Below, in pieces: positions 22,025 to 35,100 of a DNA stretch of 64,000 nucleotides. Positions within the stretch are counted from its first letter, which is position 1. Each line of letters starts with the position of its first letter. The position numbers and the translations under genes were made by a program. Source of the DNA: Zarea fungicola. Its lineage: Eukaryota > Ascomycota > Sordariomycetes > Hypocreales > Cordycipitaceae. The notes below the pieces were generated by a model. That model did not search any database. It was given only the letters and a program-made list of their open reading frames with translations, and was not told where the DNA came from. The stretch is taken from NCBI GenBank assembly GCA_900169235.1, contig FWCC01000238.1:186001-250000 (forward strand). The letters are read 5' to 3'.

Positions 22025-24646
22025 ATGACTTGTTCAACAGACTTTTCGGTTGATAATTCTGAGGATTCCAAGCCTTCGAGCGCATCATCTGTCGAAGAAC
22101 CCTGTCCGTGCAGCTTTGGAGAAAGTTATCAGCCGGAGTACATTCCACTGCCTGATGATACAGACACCGAGGAGTCCTATAAAGATGCTTTATCTCGCCT
22201 GAGCTCTGACAATGCCAGCCAGATTATTACTGCTCAGCCCGCCCGACGCTTCTCAAGATGGATGTCCTCTCTCCGTCGGCGTACCATGCAGAGACATATT
22301 CTAGGTCTTGACAGTCCGCCATTTCTCGTTGACCTCAACGGTAGGCCCCAAATTCTCCACCAAGATTCATCTTCTGGATCCTCTTTTGGGTTTGTCACGG
22401 GTGTGAAGAGTGCCACTGTCAGCATCTCGAGCACTGCCTTTGCCAGGTCCGCTGGTCGATCTGTCCGTACACCACTAGGAAGGTCTTCAGAAGAGAGTAT
22501 GGGACGCGGCACGCCAGTGGACAGATTTTCTATTGAGAGGGCCCTCAGGCGACGCCGTATATTAGAGGAGTTGATTCAAACAGAGGAAGGCTACATTAGG
22601 GATGTCCGGCTTTTGATGAATGTATGCTTTCCTCCCATTTTTCCGGCGCGATCTAACTTTCCAGGTATATATTACCACATTTGCTGCCTGTCCTGATCAT
22701 GATTCACTTCGGCTTTCTATCCATCAAAATTTGTCGGAAATCCTTTGCCTTCATGATGAAATTTTGGGAGAACTTCATAGAGCAGTACCTTATTCCGAAT
22801 ATTCCTATGCCGACACTGCACCAAAGGGACATAGGAGATGGACGAGCGTCGACTCAGCCCGGCCGGACCTGCTTGCTGAGCCCCAGATTGCGGCCCAAGT
22901 TTCGCGGATATTTGCTCAAAAGGTATTACATCCTTGCAAAACAGAAAAGAGAAACATACTCATTTGACAGGTCAAACGCTTTTTCCTCTATGAAGAATAT
23001 GGTGCCCGTCACGAGAAAATGGCTCAGGCTATGCCAGACGCAGCCGAGAGTCTAAGAGGAATTGAGGCACTGGGGTCAACGCTCCGGCCCATACGACAGC
23101 ACGGAGTGAGAAAGTCGTGTACCCTAAACGACTTGATGATCAAGGTAGATTTCGCCTGCCTTTCTATATAGTCGCTAAAGGCTAATTGCCCAGCCCATAC
23201 AACGCGTCTGCCGGTACCCTCTACTATTCTCTGAGCTTCTCAAAAATACGCCCGTATGCGACTGTCCCAATTCGCACATGGAAGTCGAAAGCTCCTTGAT
23301 TAGGCTTCGTGAGGCCACTTCAGTCATCAACAAAGCTACCGATGATGCTCATACCAAGGCTCGACTAGCACAAACCTGGCTCTTACAAGACAGGCTTGCC
23401 TTTCCCGGTCGGGTATGTTCCCAGGGCAATCAAGTTATGCATAGCGCTAACTTGAGCAGAAGCTAGATTCCGCGTCAAAAAGCCAAATCCGCTCCTTCGG
23501 TCAAATTCGACTTTGTGGTGTTTTACACGTCTGCTGGCAGGGGCGCCAGGCAATTGAAGGTGCTTACATGATATGTCTGCTATACAGAGATGTGTTATGC
23601 ATTGCCACAGCCGGCAAAGTGAATGCTGTTTACGATATTCGAGCTTGCATCAACATCCACAAAGCCAAAATTGAAGACCCGGACGACGGGAGAGGTATGC
23701 ACAATCAAATTTGATTGAAGGCAAAACTAACGTAATAGGGCTGCAATGTCATACGGCCCCTTTTTCTTGGAAATTAATCTTTGAATGTGATCACGAACTC
23801 TATGAACTTATCATGACGGCCTGCACAGCGAGAGAAGAGGCGGAGTGGCGGCAGCATCTTTCAATCCGCAACAAAGACGAGGACGAGGCGGTAATCGATG
23901 CTTACACAACTTTGGCACTAGATATCAAAGGCTTTGGATCCATTTTTGGAAAGCCCGGTAGGAAACCCACCCCATATACAAGATCCTCGCTAACAAAGCA
24001 GGATCTGTCGCACGGCGCATCTCTATCCATCGCGCTACAACGGTTGGTGCAAGACTGTCCCAGAATCAGGTCATTTTAAAGAACACCAGTGTCAAGGACG
24101 GTACATCGGCTTCATTCTCTGTCAACCGCTCGCAGTCGTTGCTTTCTACTCAGAGAAGTCCAGTTCTGGCACCGGACCGAGGCGAACGGGCCAGGCTGGA
24201 AGCGTTGGTGTCGGATGTCTGGAGCCGTTGGGCATTACCTTTTCCTGGCATGACGACTCGCTCACGATCGGAACAGCTAGTGAGAGCATCGGCATCGTCG
24301 ATGATGCGAAAGTTTGGCGCTTCAGGGTTGGCCAACTCCCTTGGCAAGAAATCAAGTGCAAATAGGCAGCGTGCGCGATCAGACACTTTCTCGGCCGACG
24401 ATGATCCTAGCAACGAAGGTGATGCAGATTCCAAAATCAGCTTCAAGTTCAAGTCAAATGAAGTAAGACCAAAATCTTACGGCTCAAAGTCGATAAAGGC
24501 CCGTTTGGCCAGGTTGGAGAAGACAGGCGAGAAAAGTGGTCGCAATCTCTGGCGAGGAGAGCGCGACTGTAGTGGACGAAGACTGCGTGGCATATTTGGA
24601 TGAGCTGGAGCTCCAAAACAGGTCAAGCATCTATACTAGCGAATAA
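22025..24646 (+). CDS. Dbl-homology RhoGEF
   Basis: Eight exons, 22025-22621, 22665-22922, 22971-23144, 23194-23412, 23460-23694, 23739-23957, 24002-24462 and 24527-24646, give 760 aa. Residues 1-180 are Ser-rich and probably disordered. The DH domain starts near RRRILEELIQTEEGYIRDV (about 183) and contains the conserved PIQRVCRYPLLFSELLK helix. A PH-like region follows (GQIRLCGVLHVCW, then FSWKLIFECDHELYEL). The last exon was chosen because GTAAGA at 24463 with the acceptor at 24525 leads into VVDEDCVAYLDELEL, far more protein-like than reading through to a TGA at 24601. It should activate a Rho-family GTPase and so affect actin and polarity; the target GTPase cannot be told. All introns are 43-64 nt. 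Confidence 0.85.
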
Positions 24647-25215
24647 GAATAGCAATAGCATTGCAGATGAAGCGGGTGTCTCCGCGGCTCCTTTCTACCG
24701 GCTTCTGCCAAGAAATTATGACTTGTGCCAATGTACTCCGTACCTGACAGGAATTGATTTTTTTGGTTCACTTTTCCCTGGCGGGTAAGATTAACTGTGT
24801 ATGACGTTTTTGCGCAATGTTCTGGGTGGTACCCGGTATTGGCGGGGCATTTTGAGGCCATGCAAGTACCTGGGGAAAGTAGCGCCGCTACTAAAAAGTG
24901 ATTGTGAGATACCTGTGCGAAAACAGTGCGGAAATCTCAGGGTCTCCACCAGAGCAATCACGATGACGTCGACGGTTGGAAGGAGCTCCCCACTCCATAA
25001 GCTTTCAGCTGTTATAAATGCATCTGGTGTCGACGGATTGAGCATGCTGAATCATTCTCTTCAATCCCTTCAAATCTCACCTCTCTCTTTTTACCAACTG
25101 TGTGAGCTTTATCATCGTCTACCATACTCAGTACAGCGGCCTTTCAGCAAAGCAACGCACAGCGCATCCCATTTCAAAACGCATCACGCGACCACCCCAA
25201 CAACCAGCCGTCAAG
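24647..25215. other. Intergenic, upstream of the Rtc3-like gene
   Basis: 569 bases that hold the RhoGEF 3' end and the promoter and leader of the next gene. GTACTCCGTAC occurs at 24733-24743, a motif seen again near 28.6 and 28.9 kb. Confidence 0.4.
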
Positions 25216-25695
25216 ATGACTCGTGGCGAAACTGTGCAGACCAAGATCCACTACAAGGGCAAAAATGAGGACTTTATCATCTTTGTTGATGATGTAGAAA
25301 CCTACAACAAGTGGAAGACGGACAAGAGCATTCCTCTGGCTCACTTCATCTCGTCGTTTCGCATTTTTCACACGAACAAGTATGTTGCTGAATCCCCTCC
25401 ACCCCTCACTTGCCGTGCTGTGGCACTCATGGACGCTAACCTCTACCAGGCAAGGTGCCCAGGGCCAGCTTGATGCAGCCCCCAAGAACATTCTCAGTGC
25501 CGAATTTGACACCGAAAACGACGACGAGGTGATTACCAAGATTCTCAAGAGCGGTAACTTGCAACAGTCCGAGGTATGACATATACGGTCAATGAAAGCA
25601 AACTTGCAGTGACTCTCGTGTACTAATAGCCAGGACAGATGCCTGCGCGCCAAGGACAAAAGAACGACTCAATGGGCGCCATGAGTGCCCATTAA
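25216..25695 (+). CDS. SBDS-domain protein of the Rtc3/Hgi1 type
   Basis: Three exons, 25216-25379, 25450-25573 and 25639-25695, give 114 aa, close to yeast Rtc3 (about 110 aa). Residues 1-90 form an SBDS N-terminal-like (FYSH) domain: KIHYKGKNEDFIIFVDDVET, then AHFISSFRIFHTNKQGAQGQ and ILSAEFDTENDDEVITKIL. The last intron holds a perfect TACTAAT branch site; of the nearby acceptors the one at 25637-25638 was preferred because it yields MPARQGQKNDSMGAMSAH with a stop. Members are small proteins linked to RNA metabolism, ribosome-related processes and stress response in yeast; the molecular role is not settled. Confidence 0.88.
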
Positions 25696-26428
25696 TTAAG
25701 CAATACCAGGTGGCAAGGGTAGGATTGCGTTTTTAAGATGTAATTTTAGGGTTTTGGTAGACATTGGCTGGGCGACGACGATTCGGTAGGAGATGTGTTT
25801 TAGCTGCGAAATAGCGATGAATGAATCCCAAAAAAAAAAAAAAAAAAAGCCCCCAATTTAATCACTCCAATAGAGCGAAAAGCGATGCGTATTGGTGAGG
25901 TGAGGGAGATTGGCCATTGAAGAATGGAATAAAGTAGCCTCTAGCAAATTACATAACTAATCTCCAGCCCCATGACTCTGGCTACATACCTTTTACTTTT
26001 ATAGTACCTTTGGCTGTGGACAGGCTATTGCTCGTGCGACAAAGTTGAGGTATGGCTGGTTTCGCAGCGAGTTTCATCTACGCGCCATGGGTGGAGCACA
26101 GCCTCGACGGCCACTGCCTGCAGCGGGCAGGCACAAAGCCTCATATAGGGCAATTACGTGGCCGGCGCAAGCAAATATTAATTTATGGGTGGTATGAAAT
26201 TAACTTCAAGAATCTACAGCGCTGTAAATCAAGATTGCTTGCACATTGGTTCGTCTACCAATACCCCGAGTAACTCCCTTCACAAATTTTTTTGGCTTAT
26301 CACAGAGCGGGAAAAAAACATGGAAAATATACGCCATGAAAAAATGCATCAGCCCACTATATAGTAATTCGAGCTGAGGAAAAAAAGTGTCAAAAGGCAC
26401 AGTTTAAAAAAAAAACAAGGAAATAGAT
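25696..26428. other. Convergent intergenic region
   Basis: 733 bases between two genes whose 3' ends face each other. An A-run of about 18 lies at 25830-25848. The 12-base palindrome TACAGCGCTGTA lies at 26215-26226. No coding potential was seen. Confidence 0.45.
26215..26226. repeat. Second copy of the palindrome TACAGCGCTGTA
   Basis: Perfect 12-base palindrome identical to the one at 16905-16916. Here it sits in a convergent intergenic region, which argues against a simple promoter role. Confidence 0.45.
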
Positions 26429-27050
26429 TTATGCTCTTGACAGGCCGTTTCGAGGAAGACGTTGAGGAAGAGTCCAAGGCTTGGCACAGATTATCTATAA
26501 TAAGGATCTCATGTTAGTAAATTGCATCAATGGATGTAAAAAGATTATGCGTTTTTCTTACCTCGCCTTCACTATATGCCCAGAAATATACTCCCAACCC
26601 GATAAAGTAGTAAATCGCAGGATTCGTCGACTGATACATGAGGATGGATGTGAGCGTGGTAAGCGGTAGGAAGACGAGTCGAAACTCAATGGAGCGGTGC
26701 AGACTGCTCCCTGCGACAAACGCCAAGGGCCATTCTAGGGCAAGCATGCCGATTCCAAAGAAGAGGTTGATGATTTGGAGGATCGGGATGGGCTTGACGG
26801 CGCCGTCGAGGTTTTTTGTGGCGAAGTCCCAAAAGATTTTGGGCCAGAAGAATCCTTCTACGGCGGCGGCGACTTGGTCTATTGTTTTAAGATTTTCGCG
26901 TTAGCTTCTTTTTTATTTCCCTCTCCGTAACAGTTAAAGGACCAAGAGGGTCTTTGTGTGCGTGTACGAGTTGACAGAAAGAGAAGACTTACAAATCGCA
27001 GCCGTCATCATGATGAGACGTGCCCAGTGATTCTTGATAAGCCTACCCAT
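26429..27050 (-). CDS. Small four-helix membrane protein, conserved fungal family
   Basis: Three minus-strand exons, 27050-26993, 26878-26562 and 26494-26429, give 146 aa. The protein starts MGRLIKNHWARLIMMTAAIY and has about four hydrophobic segments: one after the N-terminal basic stretch, ILQIINLFFGIGMLALEWPL, FLPLTTLTSILMY and AIYYFIGLGVYFWAYSEGE. It ends with a short charged tail, CAKPWTLPQRLPRNG. I recall near-identical unnamed proteins in many filamentous fungi (possibly DUF7727), but do not assign a function. Splice sites are standard (GTAAGT and GTAAGA donors, ATAG acceptors). Confidence 0.8.
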
Positions 27051-30000
27051 GTTGCCGTTTTTAACTAATGCCTCCTTTCAACCGTTGTAGTTGTTGGTTT
27101 TGCTTTGATTTGGTTTGGTTTTTGGATTTGTTGCGGTCAAAGACAGTAAACCCCCAAACAGAATTATCGAACAGAATGGAATATCGAAAGAAAGAAGAGA
27201 AAAAAATGTCAACCAGGGACCAGCCCAACCAAAAAAAGAAAGAACCCCAAAAAAGGGAAAAGAAGAGAATGAAATGAAAAAGCCCGCCCCGCGGTATGAC
27301 CAGATTTCTCCCAACTTTCAGGTGAAAGGAAAGAAAATACAGATGAGAAGAAGAAGAAGGGGTCTCTCCCCCCTCGAACAGGCTGGGCCAAGACTTTTAT
27401 TAGAGCTTGCAGTTTGATGTCAAATGAGTCTCCGACAGGGCCCATAGATTGGGTTTGAGATTTTCTTCTTTTGCTGGAGGTCCCGTTGTTTCGGAACGCC
27501 GTTCCCGGTTATAGTTGAAGCCGGGGTGGCCTTGCCTTATGAGGGATGGTTATGGCCGAATGGGGGAGGGGGCGACTGAGGGAAGATGGCCCCCGGATGG
27601 CGTCGTGGCCGTGTATCAGACGAGAGTAGATGAGGCTCTGGATGCGACAGACGTTGTGGGCGGCGGCGTAGTTGTGCCCTTGGTAGAGCGCAAGTAATGG
27701 TGATGTCGAGTTCGTCTCAGGATCGCAGACATGTATGCGGCAGGGTTTGCATCTGCTACTTTGTTGTGGGTTCTTTTCAAGGCAGGGAAGGCGAGATTGG
27801 CAAGGGCAAAATGGTTTTGAAGCTCTGGTGCGGATGGATGTTCGGCGCTTGTTCCCTTGAGGGTCAGACCGGGGGGTGTATGTCGTCGGAAAGCTGTTTC
27901 GGGGCGACCAGATATTTGAGGCGAAGTAGAAATCGTAAAAAAAAAAAATGGATATAATACCAAGCAACGGGGGAAATAAATTTCCAGGGTTTAACGGTGC
28001 GTGCTGTATATGGGTGGGTGCTGGGTTTGAAGATGAGGGAGTAAGTGTTTTAAGAGCTTGTCCAGGTACACGACACGGAGGAAGCCCAACCTACCCCCTT
28101 CGAGCTAAGCTGGTGTTGTTGGGGCAAACTTGGTGTTTTTTTTTCTGGGGCCAGAATACTAATTTTTTACAAATGTTCTTTTGGCTTGGAGCTAGTTTGG
28201 TATTTGCGATTTATTCGTATGTAGCTAGAAGAAGAACGGATAGCCGGCGGCGACAACGAGAGGAGGGAGTACGGAGAGAGGCGGTGGGTGGAGGAACGCC
28301 AGGCGCCTAGCCCCAATACAGAAGCCGAGTACAAGAAATACAAGACGTCCAACACACCCCAGCGAGTGTCCTGTCATTCGTCAATGGGTTTTTCCTTTTC
28401 GATTGTATTACATTGTACCAAAAACCAGGCGCACTAGAACGGACATTGCTGGGTCACGACTCTTCTGCAAGTCTGGGGCTGAAGAGGCAAGGAAGATGTA
28501 TGTGGCGGCGATTGGGTGAAGGTGTTGGCGGTTACACGATGGGTCCAGGCCAATCAAGGGGGGTTTACTCCGTACGAAGCAGGGGTGGGTGTGTTAGTTC
28601 ATCCAAGCTAGCGTGGGGGAATCCGGAATTCTGCATGGCGCAGGCGCAGTTGTAAAGAAAGAGGTAATGGACGGTTGGTTTACATAGCATGCATAGTGAT
28701 GATGGTTGAAAGCCTGCAACAGGAAGGGGTTTAGCTAACGCGGGAGTGCTTGAGATAAATTCCCTGCAGATAATATATTTGTTCCGAAGCTGTTTCTATT
28801 TTGGGATGAAGAGAGCGAGTCCTGGTCCAGTTGAGCCAGTTATTATTACATACCTGTAGGTACATGCATTTGTGAGCGGCCAAGGACGTGGCTTGCAGGG
28901 GTGAAGGTGCCTCGTTGCCAAGGTACTCCGTACTAACTTACTACCTAGATGCTCTGCATCGAATACGTGCAGGAAGAAGAGGGACAAAGAGGGGTTCCTG
29001 CAAGAAATAATGGCAGGAAATAATATTAATAGAAATAGCAATACGAATAATGCGTTTGCTATTATAATTCAATGTTTTCCTACTCCTTCTTTTTGCAAAT
29101 GCTCGCCGTGTATCCGTCCACGTCGCAGGTACCTTGGTACGGACTGTACATTTCGCTAGAGTACAAGGTAGCCAATCAGCCGCTCTCTTTGGCTGCCTGT
29201 GCCATTGTGATTTTATTATGTCTTCCGCATTATTGTTATTTTTCAGCCGCAAGCCTTCCACGTTCGTCTTCCCGTCATATTCAAATTCTTTTTTCGTGTG
29301 CGTGTATCATATTTTCATAAGCCACTGGTTCCAAGGGCCGTTGCCACCGTCCCAAACTGTCTTGAGGCACATGGTGTTTGAAGTCAGCCACAACTGTTAC
29401 TTGGTAGTGGAGCCAAGTCAGGTAGCGCTCCCCCTCCCCCTCAGCAGGCCTCATTTTCAGGTCGCTAATACCATGGTTGCAATATGTAGTTGCAACCCTC
29501 AGTTGAAGTGACTGGTCTCTGTTTAGAAAATCCATTGTCTTGTATCCATGTAGCAGAATCTATGAAGCAGTATTTTCTTTTCCTTCTCCCAATCCCAATT
29601 GGCTTTCGGATAACTAAGACGGGCGGGGTACAGGTAATGCTTATTTCTACAGCTCCGGCTAGCCGGATCATGGAGTACTCGCACGCCGATTTCCCATGCA
29701 CAAAACTATTTATATCTGCATCTATTGGCATTTCTGCATATATATATACGTTTAATGCGGGCTGCGACATTTATTGTTCAAGTGCCGAGACATACCACTA
29801 CTGTCTTGTTCTGTCCATGTGTTTCCAAGCCGACGCTTTACCCTGGCCCGATCACTCGTGCTCTCTCCAGTACTTCAACGACATCGGTATACTGGCTATA
29901 TAACCAGCAGTGACTCGATGGTCACCGCCCATCCCATCTCGCTTCACACCCACAACAACCACTCACAGTCCTTTCCTCCCCTCCCTTGCAATTGTTCTCC

Positions 30001-30809
30001 AGCATGCCAGGAAACCAAAAAGCATTCTGGCCGTATTGGGAAATCCGGCGGCTGTATACAGCTTCTCATTGGCTATAATCCCAAGTGCTCCACCCAAGCC
30101 TCTTTTTCATCCCACCGACGCAGACTGACTAGGACTACTATCTACAGTGGTTCCGCCAGGGAAAGAAACAGATAATGTGACCACTCTTTGTGGTCTGCAT
30201 AGTGGCGTCTGACTTATATTCTGTCCCTTTGGTTCCACGGGATATAGTCTTGGCAATCATGCAATGCAGTCGGTGAAAACCCAATCACCCGTGGCTGGCT
30301 GGCCGGCTTGGCTGGTTCCGTGTACTTTTCCCCTTCCTTGATTGCTACTCATAAAATTCATCAGAGATATCAAAAACAATGCGATGTGATCCGAAGATAA
30401 AAAAAAACGCCACAGCCTAATCATTTCCCAGTGCTTGGGTCGCTCGGTAGTTGTTGCAGTAGTCCAGGGCACGCAAGCAAATCGTACCTCTTTTTTTGAG
30501 CGCCAGTAGACCGCCATTGGCCTGCTGTCTTTGCAGATCGGACCCTGTCCACCTACATGCTACTTTGGGAGGCAGATCTTTGTGTCACCACTGGCAGCTT
30601 CTCAGCCCGCTTATTTATTCGCCAGCAGGAACAGCTTGATTGATTATACTCGCAGAGTTGAATGTTGGAATTTCCGCCTCCATCATGGTAGCGGGAGGGG
30701 CCGGTTGCCCTCTCTATGTACGCATGTATTAATACAGATATAGATGCCAGAACGCCGAAAATGATATAAAAACCCCACTGAGTTTCAGGTTTCTTTTTTC
30801 CCCTCGTCT
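27051..30809. other. Long intergenic region without a convincing gene
   Basis: About 3.8 kb. Frames of 80-150 codons exist on both strands (for example 27509-27967 minus and 29490-29903 plus) but none shows domain-like composition, consistent splicing or a recognisable family. Purine-rich runs at 27180-27370 lie just upstream of the membrane-protein start and look like its leader. TACTCCGTAC motifs occur at 28566-28575 and 28923-28933. A non-coding transcript is possible but not shown. Confidence 0.45.
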
Positions 30810-31612
30810 TCATGCTGTTGGTGTCGGTGTTGGTGTCGGTGTCGGCACTGCTTCTTGTAATGACGGCAGCAACGGCTTTTTTGTCTTGGGATCCTGCAGC
30901 GCCTGCAGCGCCAACTCTAACGTCTCCAGCCTCTTCGCAGTCTTCTCCTCCGCCTCGCGCAGTGCCTGCTGACTCTCCTCCAGCTTTGTATTCAGCTCCT
31001 CAATACGCTCTTTGTTGCTGTCTGGTTTCTTCTGCGAACGCCAGTATTCATACAGGATCAGCGCGACAGCAACGCCGAGAATGAAGGTATCGCCCACGAC
31101 ATCCGCAAACAGATCCACAGCTTTATCCTCGGGCAGCGCGCGAAACTTGCGAGTCCAGATATTTTGAAACGGCTTCTTCTTGGCCTCTGTCGTCGTCGTA
31201 GCCGTTGTCGTCTTCGTGCCCGTAGCACTCTTCTTCTCCTTTTGTTGTTCCTTTTCCTTGGCCTCCTCTTCACGCTTCGTTTGCAGCTCTGTCTTGACCG
31301 TCGGCGCTTCGGCTTTTTCTTTGGCGCGCCGCTCGGCGTCAACGTCCCTCAAGAGAGCGACCGACATGCGCATATTGAGCTGATGCATCATCTGGCCGTA
31401 GCGGGCGGCAAAGGCTCGAAACCTAATATGGTCATGCGCTTGCTTCTTGATGTGATTCTACATTTTTATTGCGCACGTTGTCAGCATTGGGTACCCGGGG
31501 CGATGCCATTGTGGACAGGGGCGGCGGCGGAATTGAGTAGACTTACTGCGCCATACTTGGAAATGTGCCTTAGAAATAGTGATCCAAGTTTAAACAAAGG
31601 TAACGGAACCAT
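30810..31612 (-). CDS. OPA3-like mitochondrial protein
   Basis: Two minus-strand exons, 31612-31547 and 31457-30810, give 237 aa. The N-terminus MVPLPLFKLGSLFLRHISKY and, after the 89-nt intron, NHIKKQAHDHIRFRAFAARY match the OPA3 family, as does MRMSVALLRD. A Lys/Thr/Glu-rich insert (about residues 70-110) separates this from a second conserved block with a hydrophobic helix, VGDTFILGVAVALILYEYWR. A coiled coil follows, and the tail is a Pro-Thr repeat. Family members are associated with the mitochondrial inner or outer membrane and affect its organisation. The gene diverges from the Polo kinase gene over 510 bp. Confidence 0.88.
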
Positions 31613-32122
31613 TGTGAGAAATGTGTTGCAACGAACACCGTTGAATTTTCAATAGTTCCTCACGAAGATTGTCTGTCGTCGACTTCGTCGCCAAGCGTAC
31701 GCCGCCATCCCCTCAAAGTGGGGCGGTTCAAGCGTGCACCCACAGCCATTTTCAAGAGTGGGGCAACGGCTACAGCCAGCCAATTAAGTCACTTCATTTG
31801 CGTTGCCAACAGCAACCAGATATCCGAAAAGTACACAAACCACGGGGCAACCAGTGCAACAAGTGATGGGATTCTGCAGCACTCGCCGGAAGTACCATGG
31901 TTGATCCACAACAATTTCATCTCTAGACCTCTTCTATTTTTTTTTATCTTTCTACCATCTTGCTCTCAGCGTTGTTAGACGACCGGTTCTTTTTTTTCCT
32001 CCTGTTCCTTCTGCCTGCTTGCGGCCGTATGTCCCTTTCGGCGGCATACAGAGCTCAACCGGCAAACAGAAAACCGACGACAAACCCGACGCCACCACCA
32101 ACGACGCTGTGCAGCAACTGTC

Positions 32123-35100
32123 ATGGCCCATAGACTAGTAGCTAGAGGCGGCCCTGATCTCGAGGCTCTGTCCCCTCGTGATGCGAATGCTCAACGAATG
32201 CCCAAACCCGCCAACGTTAAGACGAAGACGGCCGCCCAGCTCAAGGCGGCCAAGGACAAGGAGCATCCCCCACCGCCGCCGCCTGAGGTCGTTGAGCCCT
32301 CGTCCAACGAGCGTCCCGATGGTGCCGTATACCAGACCGGCAAACTCCTAGGCAAAGGTGGCTTCGCAATTTGCTATACTGGCCACTTGCAGCCTTCCAA
32401 CAAGGTCTACGCCCTCAAGATTGTCAAGAGCCATATGCCGGCCAAAATGGAACAAAAGGTTCTCTTGTTTTTTATCTCATTGTGGCACGCGGGGCAACAT
32501 GCTAACCATGTTTCAGTTCCAAACCGAGCTTCAAATCCACTCCAAAATGAAGCACAAGAACATTGTGCAATTCTGGCGCGCCTTTTCTTTTCAAAATAGC
32601 ACCTACCTCGTTCTTGAACTGTGTCCCAACGGCTCACTGATGGACATGGTCAAACGTCGTAAGGGCCTAACGGAGCCCGAGGTCCGCTTCTACTCGGTGC
32701 AGATCGCCGGCGCCATTAAATATATGCACAGCAAGGGTATTATTCACAGAGACTTGAAGATGGGAAACATCTTTCTGGACGCGCATATGAATGCCAAAAT
32801 TGGTGACTTTGGTCTCGCAGCGCTCCTCGTTACTGGCAGGGACATGCACACCATTCGTCGTACGACGCTCTGCGGAACGCCAAACTATATCGCTCCCGAA
32901 ATCCTGGAAAAGGGTAAAAAAGGCCACGACCATATGGTTGATATTTGGTCACTAGGAATCATCATGTAAATTGCAACGAACCGCTTAATTTTCGCTACTA
33001 AAACTCTGCTAACCACTGATTCCTTAGGTTTGCCATGTTCACATCCAAGCCACCGTTCCAATCATCGACTACAGATGAAATCTATCGTCGCGCCAGAGAG
33101 CGCGACTATGAATGGCCCATCAATGATACTACCCGCTACATCAGTGATGAGGCCAAGGACTTGGTCGCTACCATGCTGGAAGATGCCGAGCAGCGACCCG
33201 AGCCAGACACTATTATTCAGCATCCCTTCTTCACCATTGGTTACACGCCCCGAGAGTCCGAGATAAGTTCCCGCCTCAGAGAAATGGCACCTGAGAGGCA
33301 AGAATTTTACGGCCGTCTGCCATCTGCCATGCGGACACAGTCGTTGCGCAACCTGAAGGAACTTTGCCGCGAATGCGGTATAGGTTCCATGACCAATGTC
33401 CAGGTTGTCCATACTCAAATATGGAAGGAAATGGCTGCCGAGGAAAAGGCTGGGCTTACACCCGTCATTCCTCTAGCTGAAGATATTGTGTATACGCCAT
33501 TTGATGACTGGATCAAGGAGCAGCAGCAACTGCGACTGAAACAGTCTCGCTCTGAGCCAGTGGCACCTGAAAGAACGAATCTACTTCGTCAGCCTCCGCA
33601 GAGCTTTGCAGCTCAACAACGAGCACAGAATCGGCCTCCTGTGACACAAGTACCTACTCCAACAGCTACATCAGTACCAGCGCCAACAAGGCCAATTTCT
33701 ACAGAACCAGCCTCACAAAGCACTCGTGTCAAGAGTCGCACAGATCTGCTGAGTGTGCGCCCGAAGGAGGCTTCCGACTCTATCAGAAGTGTTCGTCCAA
33801 TCCGTACCGCACTTCCGTCTATTCGTTCCGCACCAAATGTGAATGTTATTGAGCGTTCTGCCACCTTATCGGCCTCTAGCTCCGCGAGTCTCTCACATTC
33901 ACGGCAAAACTCGGGTGCCATTCATACGGCCACACTCTTTAGCCCTCTAGAGAAGCCCAGCCAGGTCGCGGGCACCGACCCCGAGGTTGTTCTAGAACGT
34001 CTACGCCGGTTAGAGACGGAACTGGAGCGCGCCCTCAACTCTCGCTCCATGGCCATTATCTCCTCCAAGACTATAACACCATCCCCACCCCATATTGTTG
34101 TTAAATGGGTGGATTATACCAACAAATTTGGTCTCGGTTACATCCTCAATGACGGCGGCGTTGGTTGCATTCTTCGCGACATCCCCACGACAGAAGGCAG
34201 CAAGACCGCCCTTCTACCACCTGCGGGCGTCTTTATCCGTGGTGCCGAGAGACATATTCTGCGCCGCCAAGATGAATCTTACCGGGAACGAAACCAACCA
34301 GTACCCATGTCTCAGTCCATTACGTTTTTCGAGAACAAGGGTGAGGCAGGTCTGACAGAGGTGTCGCTCTCGCCCGAACAGTTCCGTGTCGCTGTCAACG
34401 AAGACGGCACGGCTGGCAAGATGAATCCCGGCCGGGATATCTACCAACACCGAAAACGCGAGCGCATCATTCTGTGGAAGAAATTTGCCAACTACATGAT
34501 TGCGTACGGTCGCGACGAGGCCATTGCAGAGGAGCCTGTCGCACCAAGCCAAAAGGCCTCTGGTTCCGAGCTCGTCACGTTTTACCAGCGCTTTGGCGAC
34601 GTGGGCTGCTGGGCCTTTTGCGATGGGCACATTCAGTTCAATTTCCCCGATCACACCAAGATTGTACTGGACGCGACGGGTACCTGGTGTCATTTCTGGC
34701 ATCTGCCCCAGGACGCGGCGGAGCGACTCGCTGAGACGGGCACCATTGGGGCCACGGCACTCGATGACCGCGCGACGCTGAGCTACCCGTTGCAGACGCT
34801 GCTCAACTTTCACCAGTCTAGGGCCAATCCGGCGCGGTCGACCAGGAAGCGACCCGAGATTGACCCTGAATTGCAGGGTATACCCGCGGCCAATGATTTC
34901 CGCCGCAAGATTGAGTTTGTACGCGGCGTCGTGGGAGAGTGGGTTGCCAACGGTGGCCTGGGAAACAGCTCCATGGCCAGGGAGCAGAGATTGCGGTGGA
35001 AGGGGCATCGTGAGACGATCCATAGTACGGCACCACAGAAACATGTTTGGGTGACGATTGGGTCAAGATGGGGTGATCAAAGAATATCGACGTTCGTTGA

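Noticed and set aside
24463..24603. One-base frameshift in an A4 run near 24532 of the RhoGEF gene
   Set aside because: A single-base deletion would also restore the natural C-terminus, but a standard 64-nt intron (24463-24526) explains the frame change without any mutation.
34214..35044. 276-codon minus-strand open frame
   Set aside because: Antisense to the polo-box part of the Polo kinase gene.
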